Shown piece by piece: positions 19,299 through 32,324 of a stretch of DNA of 64,000 nucleotides. The number at the start of each line of letters is the position of its first letter. Position 1 is the first letter of the stretch. The translations under genes were made by a program, and so were the position numbers. This stretch comes from Arthrobacter bambusae (GTDB lineage: Bacteria; Actinomycetota; Actinomycetes; Actinomycetales; Micrococcaceae), in contig NZ_JAUSSZ010000001.1 in NCBI RefSeq assembly GCF_030812595.1, positions 558,001 through 622,000 of the forward strand. Reading direction: 5' to 3'. Below the pieces are notes generated by a model, which did not search any database, was not told where the DNA came from, and was given only the letters and a program-made list of their open reading frames with translations.

Positions 19299-19880
19299 AT
19301 GACTGAAGTCACTGCGCCGGTGCCGTCCCGGGTTGTCCTAAACCACGCGGATATCGACCGTGCGCTCACTCGTATCGCCCACGAGATCCTCGAAGCGAAC
19401 AAGGGTTCCCAGGATCTGGTTCTTTTAGGCATCCCGCGCCGCGGTTATCCGCTGGCCTTGCGGCTGGCAGCAAAAATCGCCGCCGCGGATGCATCCGTCA
19501 ACGCCTCCGGCATTGTCGGGCAGCTGGACGTCACCATGTTCCGTGACGATCTTTCCCACCAGCCCGCCAGGCCCCCGTATCCCACCAAGCTGCCGTTGTC
19601 CGGCATCGACAACAAAGTTGTTGTCCTGATCGATGACGTCCTGTACTCGGGCCGCACCATCCGGGCAGCCCTCGACGCGATCATCGACCTTGGCAGGCCA
19701 CGGATCGTCCGGCTTGCGGTCCTCGTGGACCGCGGGCACCGCGAACTGCCGATCCGGGCAGACCACGTCGGCAAGAACCTGCCCACGTCTTCCTCGGAGA
19801 AGGTCCGGGTCCACCTTGAAGAATTCGACTCCGTCGATGGCCTGCCCATCAATGAAGTAGTGATCGAGGCAGGCTCATGA
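19299..19880 (+). CDS. pyrR: Bifunctional pyr operon regulator / uracil phosphoribosyltransferase PyrR
   Basis: UMP-sensing RNA-binding regulator with uracil phosphoribosyltransferase fold, 193 residues. The PRPP loop is [19 protein letters not shown]; the N-terminal [20 protein letters not shown] and the [19 protein letters not shown] segment are typical. I chose the ATG at 19299, preceded by AAAGGGGAG; an in-frame GTG at 19272 would lie inside the RNA-binding loop. First gene of the pyr operon; its stop overlaps pyrB. Confidence 0.95.
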   Translation: MTEVTAPVPSRVVLNHADIDRALTRIAHEILEANKGSQDLVLLGIPRRGYPLALRLAAKIAAADASVNASGIVGQLDVTMFRDDLSHQPARPPYPTKLPLSGIDNKVVVLIDDVLYSGRTIRAALDAIIDLGRPRIVRLAVLVDRGHRELPIRADHVGKNLPTSSSEKVRVHLEEFDSVDGLPINEVVIEAGS

Positions 19881-20905
19881 AACACCTTTTGTCCACCGAA
19901 GACCTGAGCGCCGCGAACGCCATCCGGATCCTGGACACCGCCGAAGAGATGGCTGCCGTGGGGGACCGGGAAGTCAAGAAGCTGCCCGCGCTGCGCGGCC
20001 GCACCGTGGTCAACCTCTTTTTCGAAGACTCCACCCGCACCCGCATCTCCTTCGAGGCCGCGGCAAAGCGGCTCTCCGCCGACGTCATCAACTTCGCCGC
20101 CAAGGGTTCCTCGGTTTCGAAAGGCGAGTCCCTCAAGGACACCGCGCAAACGCTCGCGGCCATGGGCGCCGATGCGGTAGTCATCCGCCACTGGGCTTCC
20201 GGGGCTCCGCACCGTTTGGCTTCCACCGACTGGATCGACGCGGCCGTCATCAATGCCGGAGACGGCACCCATGAACACCCCACCCAGGCTCTCCTGGATG
20301 CGTTCACGATGCGCCGCCACTGGTCCAGCTTGCACGGCTCGGCCTCCACGGGCGCAGACCTCACGGGTATGCGCGTCGCGATCGCAGGCGACGTCCTGCA
20401 TTCCCGCGTCGCCCGTTCCAACGTGTGGCTCCTTCGCACCCTGGGCGCGGAAGTAACGCTGGTGGCGCCACCCACTTTGCTGCCCATCGGCGTCGAACAC
20501 TGGCCCTGCAAGGTCAGCTACAACCTCGACGAGACCCTTGAAGGCGGCGTGGATGCCATGATGATGCTCCGGGTCCAAGGGGAGCGCATGAACGCATCCT
20601 TCTTCCCCTCCACCCGCGAGTATTCGCGACGCTGGGGCTTCGACGATGCCCGCCTCCGCGCCCTCGACGAACTCGGGCTCAAGGACACCATCATCATGCA
20701 CCCCGGCCCCATGAACCGGGGACTGGAGATTTCTTCCGCCGCGGCCGATTCGCCGCGCTCCACGGTCCTGGCCCAGGTCCGGAACGGCGTGTCGGTCCGG
20801 ATGGCCGCGCTGTACCTGCTGCTCTCGGGGGATTCCCGTGAAGCCGCCCACACGCCCGGCGCAGCCCGCACCAACACCGCCCGTTCCGAGAAGGAGAGCA
20901 TCTGA
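19877..20905 (+). CDS. pyrB: Aspartate carbamoyltransferase catalytic subunit
   Basis: Condenses carbamoyl phosphate and aspartate. The 342-residue product shows the carbamoyl-phosphate motif [38 protein letters not shown], and [11 protein letters not shown] near the C-terminus. Slightly longer than the usual 305-320 because of a polar tail of about 20 residues ([20 protein letters not shown]). ATG overlaps the pyrR stop (ATGA). No pyrI regulatory subunit is present. Confidence 0.96.
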   Translation: MKHLLSTEDLSAANAIRILDTAEEMAAVGDREVKKLPALRGRTVVNLFFEDSTRTRISFEAAAKRLSADVINFAAKGSSVSKGESLKDTAQTLAAMGADAVVIRHWASGAPHRLASTDWIDAAVINAGDGTHEHPTQALLDAFTMRRHWSSLHGSASTGADLTGMRVAIAGDVLHSRVARSNVWLLRTLGAEVTLVAPPTLLPIGVEHWPCKVSYNLDETLEGGVDAMMMLRVQGERMNASFFPSTREYSRRWGFDDARLRALDELGLKDTIIMHPGPMNRGLEISSAAADSPRSTVLAQVRNGVSVRMAALYLLLSGDSREAAHTPGAARTNTARSEKESI

Positions 20906-22263
20906 TGACCGAGACCGCGACAGGGACAGCATCCGGTACCTATTTGATCCGCGGCGCGGCCATCCTGGGTGGCGACGCCGAGGACTTGTTGATCCGCGAC
21001 GGAGTCATCGCTGAGCGGGGCGCCGGGCTTTCCGCCGAAGGTGCCACGGTGATCGAGGCCGCTGGCCTCGTGGCGCTTCCCGGCATGGTCGACATTCATA
21101 CCCACCTGCGTGAACCTGGCCGCGAAGACGCGGAAACCGTTGAAACAGGTACCCGCGCCGCGGCCCTTGGCGGATATACAGCGGTGCACGCCATGGCGAA
21201 CAGCAACCCGGTGGCGGACACCGCCGGCGTCGTCGAGCAGGTCCACAGCCTTGGCCGCGCCTCCGGTTGGGTAGATGTGCGTCCGGTGGGTGCCGTCACG
21301 GTCGGGCTTGCCGGAGAGCAGCTCGCCGAACTCGGCGCCATGGCCGACTCCCGCGCCCAGGTCCGGGTCTTCTCCGACGACGGAATCTGTGTCCATGATC
21401 CCGTGCTGATGCGCCGCGCCCTCGAGTACGTCAAAGCGTTCGACGGCGTCGTCGCCCAGCACGCGCAGGAACCCCGCCTCACCGCTGGAGCCCAGATGAA
21501 CGAGGGCGCCGTCTCCGCTGTTCTCGGCCTTGCCGGGTGGCCCGCAGTGGCCGAGGAGAGCATCATCGCCCGGGACGTCCTCCTGGCCCAACATGTCGGC
21601 TCCCGCCTGCACGTTTGCCACGTCTCCACTGCCGGATCGGTGGAGATCGTGCGCTGGGCCAAGGAACGGGGGATCAACGTCACCGCTGAGGTGACCCCGC
21701 ACCACTTGTTGCTCACCGACGAGCTGGTTCGCAGCTACGACCCCGTCTACAAAGTCAACCCGCCCCTTCGCACCGATGCGGATGTCCAGGCGCTCCGTGC
21801 CGGGCTGGCCGACGGCACGATCGACGTCGTCGGGACGGACCACGCGCCGCATCCGAGCGAGCACAAAGAGTGCGAGTGGGCCCAGGCAGCCATGGGCATG
21901 ACGGGACTGGAGACCGCCCTGTCGGTCGTCCAGGAAACCATGATCGAAACCGGGCTCATGACCTGGGCCGACTTCGCCCGCGTCACCTCCACGGTTCCCG
22001 CGGCCATTGGCCGTGTTGCGGACCAGGGACGACCGCTCGAGGCCGGCGAACCTGCCAACGTCATCCTCGTTGACCCGGCTGCGCGGTGGACCGTGGATCC
22101 GCATAAGATGGCGACCATGGGCAGGAACTCACCCTTTGCGGGCAAAGAGCTCCCGGGCGCCGTCGTTGCGACCTTCTTCAAGGGCCACCCGACCGTACTG
22201 GACGGCAAGCTGAACACCCCGTACCGCTATGCAGCGGAGCCCGCCGGCGCTGGCAGCGAGTGA
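20905..22263 (+). CDS. pyrC: Dihydroorotase (type I, amidohydrolase)
   Basis: Zinc-dependent cyclisation of carbamoyl aspartate, 452 residues. Metal ligands lie in MVDIHTHLREPG (HxH), further His residues in VVAQHAQEP and HVCHVSTAGS, and the catalytic Asp in VVGTDHAPH. No carbamylated lysine motif is expected at the usual type II position. Its ATG shares one base with the pyrB stop, and the stop overlaps the next gene. Confidence 0.95.
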   Translation: MTETATGTASGTYLIRGAAILGGDAEDLLIRDGVIAERGAGLSAEGATVIEAAGLVALPGMVDIHTHLREPGREDAETVETGTRAAALGGYTAVHAMANSNPVADTAGVVEQVHSLGRASGWVDVRPVGAVTVGLAGEQLAELGAMADSRAQVRVFSDDGICVHDPVLMRRALEYVKAFDGVVAQHAQEPRLTAGAQMNEGAVSAVLGLAGWPAVAEESIIARDVLLAQHVGSRLHVCHVSTAGSVEIVRWAKERGINVTAEVTPHHLLLTDELVRSYDPVYKVNPPLRTDADVQALRAGLADGTIDVVGTDHAPHPSEHKECEWAQAAMGMTGLETALSVVQETMIETGLMTWADFARVTSTVPAAIGRVADQGRPLEAGEPANVILVDPAARWTVDPHKMATMGRNSPFAGKELPGAVVATFFKGHPTVLDGKLNTPYRYAAEPAGAGSE

Positions 22264-22784
22264 TGGACAACAAGATTGCATCCCTGCTCCTCGTCGTCGT
22301 TCTCGCCGCGGTCGCGGCCGGACTCATCGCGATAGGTTGGCACGGCAGGCTCAAGCGCCAGGCGGCCCTCGGGCAGCTACCGGAAGTACCTGAAAGGCTC
22401 AGCCCGGCGGGCATTGTTGCTGAAGGCCAGTACGTGGCCACGACGACGGCGGGAGACTGGCTTGACCGGGTCGCCGTCCACGGGCTTGGCTTTCGCGGGA
22501 ACGCCGAAGTGAGCGTCCACCCTGAAGGCGTCCTCTTCGACCGGAAGGGCACCGCACCATTGTTCGTTCCGGCGGAAGCCGTGACGGACTGCGGAAGCGC
22601 CAACGGCATGGCCGGCAAATTCGTGGAAAAGGATGGACTCGTGGTCTTGAGCTGGATGCTCGGAGAACACGAGCTCGACACCGGATTCAGGACCAGGCAC
22701 GCCAACGACAAGCAACCGCTCCTCGAAGCACTTCAAGAATTGATCTCTGCAGCCCCCCAGGCAGATGCCGATAGTGGAAAGTAA
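22263..22784 (+). CDS. Membrane-anchored PH-like domain protein in the pyr operon
   Basis: A 173-residue protein with one N-terminal transmembrane helix (about residues 6-26, [20 protein letters not shown]) and a soluble domain of about 130 residues that looks beta-rich, with [20 protein letters not shown] and [20 protein letters not shown]. This gene is regularly found between pyrC and carA in actinobacteria, where it is described as PH-like; the role is unknown. The ATG overlaps the pyrC stop by one base, so it is translated with the pathway enzymes. Confidence 0.7.
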   Translation: MDNKIASLLLVVVLAAVAAGLIAIGWHGRLKRQAALGQLPEVPERLSPAGIVAEGQYVATTTAGDWLDRVAVHGLGFRGNAEVSVHPEGVLFDRKGTAPLFVPAEAVTDCGSANGMAGKFVEKDGLVVLSWMLGEHELDTGFRTRHANDKQPLLEALQELISAAPQADADSGK

Positions 22785-22788
22785 CAAA

Positions 22789-24053
22789 GTGACGGATAGC
22801 AACGCAGTAGCAGGCACAGTGACAGGCAATACCAACCAAGCAGAGTCCTCCGCGGCAGTGCTGGTCCTCGAAGACGGCCGCACGTTCCGTGGCCGGAGCT
22901 ACGGCGCCACAGGCGTGGCCCTCGGCGAGGCTGTCTTCGCCACCGGCATGACCGGCTACCAGGAAACCATCACGGACCCCTCCTACGCCCGCCAACTGGT
23001 GGTCCAGACGGCCCCCCACATCGGGAACACCGGCGTGAACAAAGAGGACGCCGAGTCCCGCCGCATCTGGGTGGCAGGCTACGTGGTGCGTGACGCCGCG
23101 CGCCGCCCGTCGAACTGGCGCTCGGAGCGCAGCTTGGACGAAGAGCTCGCGGAACAGGGCATCGTCGGCATCCAGGCCGTAGACACCCGCGCCATCACCC
23201 GGCACCTGCGCGAGCACAAGACCATGCGCGCAGGAATCTTCTCGGGCGCAGCAGCCGAGGCCACGGACAAGGAACTCCTGGACACCGTCCTGGCCAGCGC
23301 TCCCATGGAAGGCGCCCGCCTGGCAGAAGAAGTGAGCGTCGAAGAAGCTTACGTCGTCGAACCCGCGGACCATGGCTGGGACGGAGAAGCGAAGTTCAGC
23401 ATCGCCGCGATCGACCTTGGCATCAAGGCGATGACCCCCGTCCGCTTCGCCGAACGCGGCGTCCGCGTCCACGTCCTACCGGCCACCGCAACGTTGGAAG
23501 ACGTCAAGGCAGTCAACCCGGATGGCTTCTTCATGTCCAACGGCCCCGGCGACCCCGCTACGGCCGATGCCCAGGTGGCGCTGCTCCGCTCTGTGCTCGA
23601 CGAGAAGATCCCGTACTTCGGAATCTGCTTCGGCAACCAGATCCTGGGCCGGGCCCTCGGCTTCGGTACCTACAAGCTCAAGTACGGCCACCGCGGTATC
23701 AACCAGCCGGTAATGGACCGCCGCACGGGCAAAGTCGAGATCACGTCGCAGAACCACGGCTTCGCCGTCGACGCCCCCATGGACGGTGCCAGCATGGCTC
23801 CGGAAGAGCGCTTTGGCCGGGTGGAGGTCAGCCACGTGAGCCTCAACGACGACGTCGTCGAGGGACTCGCCTGCCTCGACATCCCGGCCTTCTCGGTCCA
23901 GTACCACCCCGAAGCCGCAGCCGGACCGCACGACGCCGCTTACCTCTTCGACCGCTTCATCGAGCTGATGGAAAGCACGAAGAACGGCCAGGATGCAGAG
24001 CAGGGCGCCGACACTCAGACATCGAACTCCGCGAAGAACGAGGACACCAAGTA

Positions 24054-24054
<1 letters not shown>
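22789..24054 (+). CDS. carA: Carbamoyl phosphate synthase small subunit (glutamine amidotransferase)
   Basis: Supplies ammonia from glutamine to CarB. The class I amidotransferase triad is visible: Cys in [16 protein letters not shown], His and Glu in [14 protein letters not shown]. The N-terminal CPSase domain carries [20 protein letters not shown] chose the GTG at 22789 with TGGAAAG seven bases upstream (421 residues); an in-frame ATG at 22765 lies inside the preceding gene without a ribosome site. A polar Gln/Ser/Lys tail ends the protein. The stop overlaps carB. Confidence 0.95.
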
Positions 24055-27366
<3,312 letters not shown>

Positions 27367-27374
<8 letters not shown>

Positions 27375-28278
27375 GTCTGCCGAATCCGTCGGGCAGATCG
27401 TTGCACAGCCGGGGCAGGAGCCGTTCGGCTCCCGCCTGGCTGCCGCAATGGCTGCCCGCGGCCCTTTGTGCGTAGGTATTGACCCGCACCCGGGGCTCTT
27501 GGCGGACTGGGGATTGAACGACGACGTCGCCGGCCTCGAGCGCTTTTCGCTCACCGTTGTCGAGGCCGTGGCAACGCTCGCTGCCGCGGTGAAGCCCCAG
27601 GTGGCGCTCTATGAACGTCACGGCTCCACAGGCATGGCGGTCCTGGAGCGGACCCTTGCGGCCGCATCGGACGCCGGCGTATTGAGTATCGCCGACGCCA
27701 AGCGGGGAGACATCGGCTCGACGATGGCGGCTTATGCCGACGCCTGGCTACGGGATGGTTCCGCCTTGGCGGCAGACTCGGTCACGCTGAGCCCGTATCT
27801 CGGCTTTGAGTCGTTGCGTCCGGCGCTCGACCTGGCGGCCGAGACCGGCCGTGGAGTCTTCGTGCTGGCCCTGACGTCCAACCCCGAGGGCAAGTCCGTG
27901 CAGCATGTTGGCGGTTCGGAATCGGTGGCCCGGCGGATCATCGAGGCGGCGGCCGTTGAGAACCGCCGCTATTCCGGTGCCACGGGGCGAGTCGGCCTGG
28001 GCTCGGTCGGCCTGGGCTCTGTCGGCCTGGTCGTGGGTGCCACGATCGGCGGCGCCCTCGTGGAACTTGGACTGGACCTCGACGCCGTTCACGGACCGAT
28101 CCTGGCACCCGGCTTGGGCGCGCAAGGGGCTACGCCAGCGGATCTGCGTGCCACTTTCGGGGCGGCGTACCCTGCTGTCCTGGCAACCTCGAGCCGCGGG
28201 ATCCTCGCCGCTGGTCCAAGTATTGCCGGGCTGCGCTCCGCCACCGAGGCCACGCGTGACGGCTTGCTCGAAGGCTGA
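27367..28278 (+). CDS. pyrF: Orotidine 5'-phosphate decarboxylase (type 2)
   Basis: Final step of UMP synthesis. The 303-residue length and the [14 protein letters not shown] and [21 protein letters not shown] motifs (catalytic DAKRGD) fit the longer actinobacterial type. The ATG overlaps carB by eight bases. Around residues 209-223 a five-residue unit VGLGS is present twice followed by VGLVV, caused by a 15-base tandem duplication just before the phosphate-site strand VVGATIGG; this is unusual for the family. Confidence 0.95.
27991..28035 (+). repeat. 15-base tandem repeat within pyrF
   Basis: GTCGGCCTGGGCTCG (27991-28005) is followed by a copy differing only in its last base (28006-28020) and a third partial copy (28021-28031). 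It encodes [15 protein letters not shown]. Confidence 0.9.
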
Positions 28279-28386
28279 ACCCGATGTTGGTTGGTCCAAT
28301 GCATTGCGCTCCGTACTAACCACACGATAGCTTCGGGATCAGTCCAATCTGCTTCGCACTCGATGACGGCCAAAGGAGATGTGTCA

Positions 28387-28713
28387 GTGACATTAAAGGC
28401 TTTGTCTCCAGAGGAACGTTCCGATGCCTTGCAAAAGGCTGCGAGGGCGAGGGCAAGACGGGCTCTTGCGAAAGAGCAGCTCAGGACGGGCGAACTTAGC
28501 TTTGCCCAGCTGATCAAATCGTCGCAAACAGACGAGGCTATCGCCCGCATGCGTGTTTCCGAGCTCATCGAGGCCGTTCCGGGCATTGGTCCGGTCCGGG
28601 CCGCAGCCATCATGGCGGAGATTGGAATCGCTTCTTCACGAAGGCTCAAGGGCCTGGGAATTCACCAGTCCCGGTCGCTGATAGATTTTATGGAAGACAA
28701 ATACAGCGTCTGA
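28387..28713 (+). CDS. mihF: Integration host factor, actinobacterial type (mIHF)
   Basis: Small nucleoid-associated DNA-binding protein of actinobacteria, not homologous to E. coli IHF. The 108-residue product begins with the GTG at 28387 (MTLKALSPEERSDALQKAA), preceded by AAAGGAG at 28372-28378; the open frame extends upstream to 28291 without a better start. The C-terminal helix-two-turn-helix region VSELIEAVPGIGPVRAAAIM and GIHQSRSLIDFM is characteristic. It lies between pyrF and gmk, its usual position. Confidence 0.9.
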   Translation: MTLKALSPEERSDALQKAARARARRALAKEQLRTGELSFAQLIKSSQTDEAIARMRVSELIEAVPGIGPVRAAAIMAEIGIASSRRLKGLGIHQSRSLIDFMEDKYSV

Positions 28714-28770
28714 ACAAATGCGGCATTCGAGATGAAATGCAGCATATAAAGAATCTCCACGAAGGATGAT

Positions 28771-29343
28771 GTGAGCAAGAATCCGGGACTGACCGTCCTC
28801 GCAGGCCCCACTGCCGTTGGCAAGGGAACAGTATCCACCTATATCCGGGACAATTACCCCGAGGTCTGGCTGTCAGTTTCAGCGACCACGCGTGCGCCCC
28901 GGCCGGGGGAACAGGATGGTGTCCACTACTACTTCAAGTCCGCCGAAGAATTCGACGCCCTTGTTGCCGATGGCCAATTGCTTGAGTGGGCCGTCGTTCA
29001 TGGAAAGAACCGCTATGGCACGCTGCGCAGCACGGTGGACGCTGCCATCGCCGAAGGCCGGTCCGTGCTGTTGGAGATCGATTTGCAGGGCGCCAGGCAA
29101 GTCAAGGCGGCAGTTCCCGACGCCAACTTCGTCTTCCTCGCTCCACCCAGCTGGGACGAAATGGTCCGCCGCTTGGTAGGACGCGGCACCGAAACCCCGG
29201 AGGAACAGCAGCAACGGCTGGAAACCGCTAAACTGGAACTTGCCGCTGAACCGGAGTTTGACCACACCGTCATCAATGACGACGTACGCCGGGCAGCGGA
29301 CGAGCTTGTTTCACTCATGGGGCTTACCCCGCACCAGCGCTAA
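28771..29343 (+). CDS. gmk: Guanylate kinase
   Basis: Phosphorylates GMP to GDP. The 190-residue protein has the P-loop [13 protein letters not shown], the GMP-binding [20 protein letters not shown], and the lid [23 protein letters not shown] start with GAAGG upstream at 28761-28765. Standard length. Confidence 0.96.
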   Translation: MSKNPGLTVLAGPTAVGKGTVSTYIRDNYPEVWLSVSATTRAPRPGEQDGVHYYFKSAEEFDALVADGQLLEWAVVHGKNRYGTLRSTVDAAIAEGRSVLLEIDLQGARQVKAAVPDANFVFLAPPSWDEMVRRLVGRGTETPEEQQQRLETAKLELAAEPEFDHTVINDDVRRAADELVSLMGLTPHQR

Positions 29344-29382
29344 GCGCTAGCACTTGTCAGCCCGTTAGAATTTGGAGAATTC

Positions 29383-29643
29383 GTGTCCACGAACCTTGAA
29401 GGCATCATCAACCCGCCGATCGACGAGCTGCTTGCTGCTGCCGATTCCAAGTACGGCTTGGTGATTTTCGGCGCCAAGCGCGCACGCCAGATCAATGCGT
29501 ACTACGCCCAGCTGCACGAGGGTCTCTTCGAGTACGTTGGCCCGCTGGTCGACACGAAGCTGAACGAGAAGTCGCTTTCCATCGCCCTGCGCGAGATCAA
29601 CGAGGGCCTGCTGGTTTCCACGCCCATCGAGCCCGCAGAGTAA
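29383..29643 (+). CDS. rpoZ: RNA polymerase omega subunit
   Basis: Assembly subunit of RNA polymerase, 86 residues. It has the pattern [20 protein letters not shown] and [15 protein letters not shown] with the omega-specific KRARQIN. GTG start with TTGGAG upstream. Between gmk and coaBC, the conserved order. Confidence 0.95.
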   Translation: MSTNLEGIINPPIDELLAAADSKYGLVIFGAKRARQINAYYAQLHEGLFEYVGPLVDTKLNEKSLSIALREINEGLLVSTPIEPAE

Positions 29644-29669
29644 ACAGACTGCCTGTTGACGGAGGTCAC

Positions 29670-30917
29670 GTGCGCATAGTCCTCGGAGTCGGGGGAGGGA
29701 TCGCAGCCTACAAGGTTGCATCGCTCCTCCGGCTTTTTACTGAAGCCGGACACAACGTCACGGTCATCCCCACCGAGGCCGCCAGCCGGTTTGTCGGCGT
29801 CGCCACATGGGAGGCCCTCTCAGGCAATCCGGTGAGCAACAGCGTCTTTGACGACGTCGAGAAGGTCAACCACGTCCGTCTCGGTCATGAAGCGGATCTC
29901 ATCGTGGTCGCTCCGGCAACCGCCGACCTCTTGGCCAAAGCGGCAACCGGCCAAGCGGGGGACCTGCTCACCAATACGCTCCTCATGGCGCACGGCCCGG
30001 TGCTTTTCGCACCCGCGATGCACACCGAAATGTGGCAAAACCAGGCCACCCAGGCGAATGTGGAAACACTGCGCAGCAGAGGCATCACCGTCCTGGAACC
30101 CGCCGTGGGCCGGCTGACAGGTGCGGACTCCGGGCCCGGCAGGCTGCCGGAGCCGGAAGCCATCTTCGCAGCAGCCATGGCTTTGGTTGGCGCTTCCTCG
30201 CCCTCAACCCGGCTTGTCGGACCGAAGCCCCTGGCCGGGCGTACCATCACGATTTCCGCCGGCGGCACCAGGGAAGCCCTCGATCCAGTCCGTTTCCTTG
30301 GGAACCGGTCCTCCGGCAAGCAGGGCGTCGCGCTGGCCGCTGCGGCCCTTGACGCAGGAGCGCGCGTCCGGTTCCTCGCCGCCCACATGGAGGTAGAGGC
30401 ACCCTCCGGCGTCGAGCTGATCCAGGTTGAATCCGCTTTGGAGCTCCGTGACGCCGCGTTGGAAGCCGCCGTCGGCTCCGACGTGGTGATCATGGCCGCG
30501 GCCGTCGCGGATTTCCGCCCTGCCGAGGTTTCAGACACGAAAATCAAGAAGGTCAACGGCAACGACGCCCCGGTGGTGCGCCTTGTGCAGAACCCGGACA
30601 TCCTGCATGAGCTGGTGATGCGCCGCGACGCGGGGGGATCCACGCAGTTGATCATCGGGTTTGCAGCCGAAACCGGGGACGAGGACGGCGACGTCATGGA
30701 GCACGCCGCCGCCAAGCTCAAACGGAAAGGCTGCGATCTTTTGGTGGTCAACCAGGTAGGCGTCGGGCGCGTGTTCGGCCAGGACCAGAATTCTGTGATC
30801 ATTCTCTCCGGCCATGGCGCGGCCCCGCAGTCGGCGGCGGGTTCCAAATCCGACGTCGCCGCCGCGGTCATTGACCGCATCAGCACCGAACTGAGCCGCG
30901 TACACCCTGCCACCTAG
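29670..30917 (+). CDS. coaBC: Bifunctional phosphopantothenoylcysteine decarboxylase / phosphopantothenate-cysteine ligase
   Basis: Two consecutive steps of coenzyme A synthesis. The N-terminal FMN-dependent CoaC domain (residues about 1-180) starts RIVLGVGGGIAAYKVASLLR and has the PAMHTEMW motif; the C-terminal CoaB domain starts with TISAGGTREALDPVRFLGN and includes VIMAAAVADFRP and KIKKVNG. Length 415 is typical. GTG start with GGAGG at 29661-29665. Confidence 0.96.
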   Translation: MRIVLGVGGGIAAYKVASLLRLFTEAGHNVTVIPTEAASRFVGVATWEALSGNPVSNSVFDDVEKVNHVRLGHEADLIVVAPATADLLAKAATGQAGDLLTNTLLMAHGPVLFAPAMHTEMWQNQATQANVETLRSRGITVLEPAVGRLTGADSGPGRLPEPEAIFAAAMALVGASSPSTRLVGPKPLAGRTITISAGGTREALDPVRFLGNRSSGKQGVALAAAALDAGARVRFLAAHMEVEAPSGVELIQVESALELRDAALEAAVGSDVVIMAAAVADFRPAEVSDTKIKKVNGNDAPVVRLVQNPDILHELVMRRDAGGSTQLIIGFAAETGDEDGDVMEHAAAKLKRKGCDLLVVNQVGVGRVFGQDQNSVIILSGHGAAPQSAAGSKSDVAAAVIDRISTELSRVHPAT

Positions 30918-31007
30918 GTGCCAGGTGAGGTTTTCCCTAGCTGGTCCATCCTTAGCATATGGACATAAGGCGGAAGCCGGTCGTCCCCAACCGAGTAAGG
31001 TAGTCGA

Positions 31008-32237
31008 GTGACTTTACCGCTGCACCATGAATCCCACGGCACCCCGTCCAAGCTCCGGCTCTTCACCTCAGAGTCGGTCACGGAAGGCCACCCGGACAAG
31101 ATCTGCGACCAGATCAGCGACGCCATCCTCGATGCGCTCCTGGCGGCGGACCCGGAGTCGCGCGTGGCTGTTGAAACCATGGCCACCACCGGGCTGGTAC
31201 ACGTGGCCGGTGAAGTGACCACGGACGCGTATGTCGAAATTCCGCAGATCGTCCGCGAGACCATCCTCGGAATCGGTTACGACTCGTCCGCCAATGGCTT
31301 CGACGGCGCGCGGTGCGGCGTGTCTGTCTCCATCGGACAGCAGTCCAACGACATCGCCGGTGGCGTCTTCAATTCGATTGAGGCCCGGGAAGGCCGGCAG
31401 GAGGACGACTACGACCTCCAGGGGGCCGGGGACCAGGGCATCATGTTCGGCTACGCGAGCGACGAGACTCCGTCCTACATGCCAACGCCCATCTGGCTCG
31501 CCCACCGGCTCTCCGAGCGTCTCACCGAAGTCCGCAAGAGCGGCGAACTGGCCTACTTGCGCCCTGACGGCAAGACCCAGGTGACGGTCGGATATGACCG
31601 CGACCGTCCCGTTTCCGTTGAGACGGTGGTCATTTCCAGCCAGCACGCCGAAGGAACACACCTCGATCGCCTGCGAGCCGATCTTGCCTCGCACGTTATC
31701 GATCCCGTCCTGGCAGTGTCCAACCTGGACATCTCACACGTCGCAAATATCCTGAACCCTGCCGGCGCCTTCGTCATCGGCGGTCCCGTGGGCGACGCCG
31801 GGCTGACGGGCCGCAAGATCATCGTTGACACCTACGGCGGCATGGCACGACACGGCGGCGGCGCTTTCTCCGGCAAGGATCCGTCGAAGGTTGACCGTTC
31901 GGCGGCCTACGCGATGCGTTGGGTAGCGAAGAACGTCGTGGCCGCGGGTCTGGCCAAGCGGGCCGAAATCCAGATCGCCTACGCGATCGGCCAGGCGCGT
32001 CCCGTGGGCACCTACGTGGAAACTTTCGGTACTGAAACCGTTGACCCGGCCAAGATCAGCGAGGCGATTGCGGAGATCTTCGACCTCCGTCCGCGCGCTA
32101 TCATCGACGCTCTCGACCTCAAGCGCCCCATCTACGCCAAGACCGCAGCGCACGGCCACTTCGGCCGGGAAGAGCCGGATTTCACGTGGGAACGCTTGGA
32201 CCGCGTGGACGAACTGAAGGAATTCTTCAACGCCTGA
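31008..32237 (+). CDS. metK: S-adenosylmethionine synthase
   Basis: Makes SAM from methionine and ATP. The 409-residue product contains [32 protein letters not shown] and the P-loop-like [19 protein letters not shown], the standard signatures. GTG start with AAGG upstream. The 90-base leader contains a GTCCAT/ATGGAC hairpin near 30945-30966; no SAM riboswitch is recognised. Confidence 0.97.
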   Translation: MTLPLHHESHGTPSKLRLFTSESVTEGHPDKICDQISDAILDALLAADPESRVAVETMATTGLVHVAGEVTTDAYVEIPQIVRETILGIGYDSSANGFDGARCGVSVSIGQQSNDIAGGVFNSIEAREGRQEDDYDLQGAGDQGIMFGYASDETPSYMPTPIWLAHRLSERLTEVRKSGELAYLRPDGKTQVTVGYDRDRPVSVETVVISSQHAEGTHLDRLRADLASHVIDPVLAVSNLDISHVANILNPAGAFVIGGPVGDAGLTGRKIIVDTYGGMARHGGGAFSGKDPSKVDRSAAYAMRWVAKNVVAAGLAKRAEIQIAYAIGQARPVGTYVETFGTETVDPAKISEAIAEIFDLRPRAIIDALDLKRPIYAKTAAHGHFGREEPDFTWERLDRVDELKEFFNA

Positions 32238-32324
32238 CGTGGCTGCTCCAGCAAGAGCGGGAATTGTCAGTGGTGCCTGCTTGGATTGCGATCAGGCATC
32301 CGGCAATCCAGGGAGGTGAGGAGC

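Noticed and set aside
30918..31007. SAM riboswitch ahead of metK
   Set aside because: Only 90 bases with one small hairpin; none of the conserved SAM riboswitch cores is visible.
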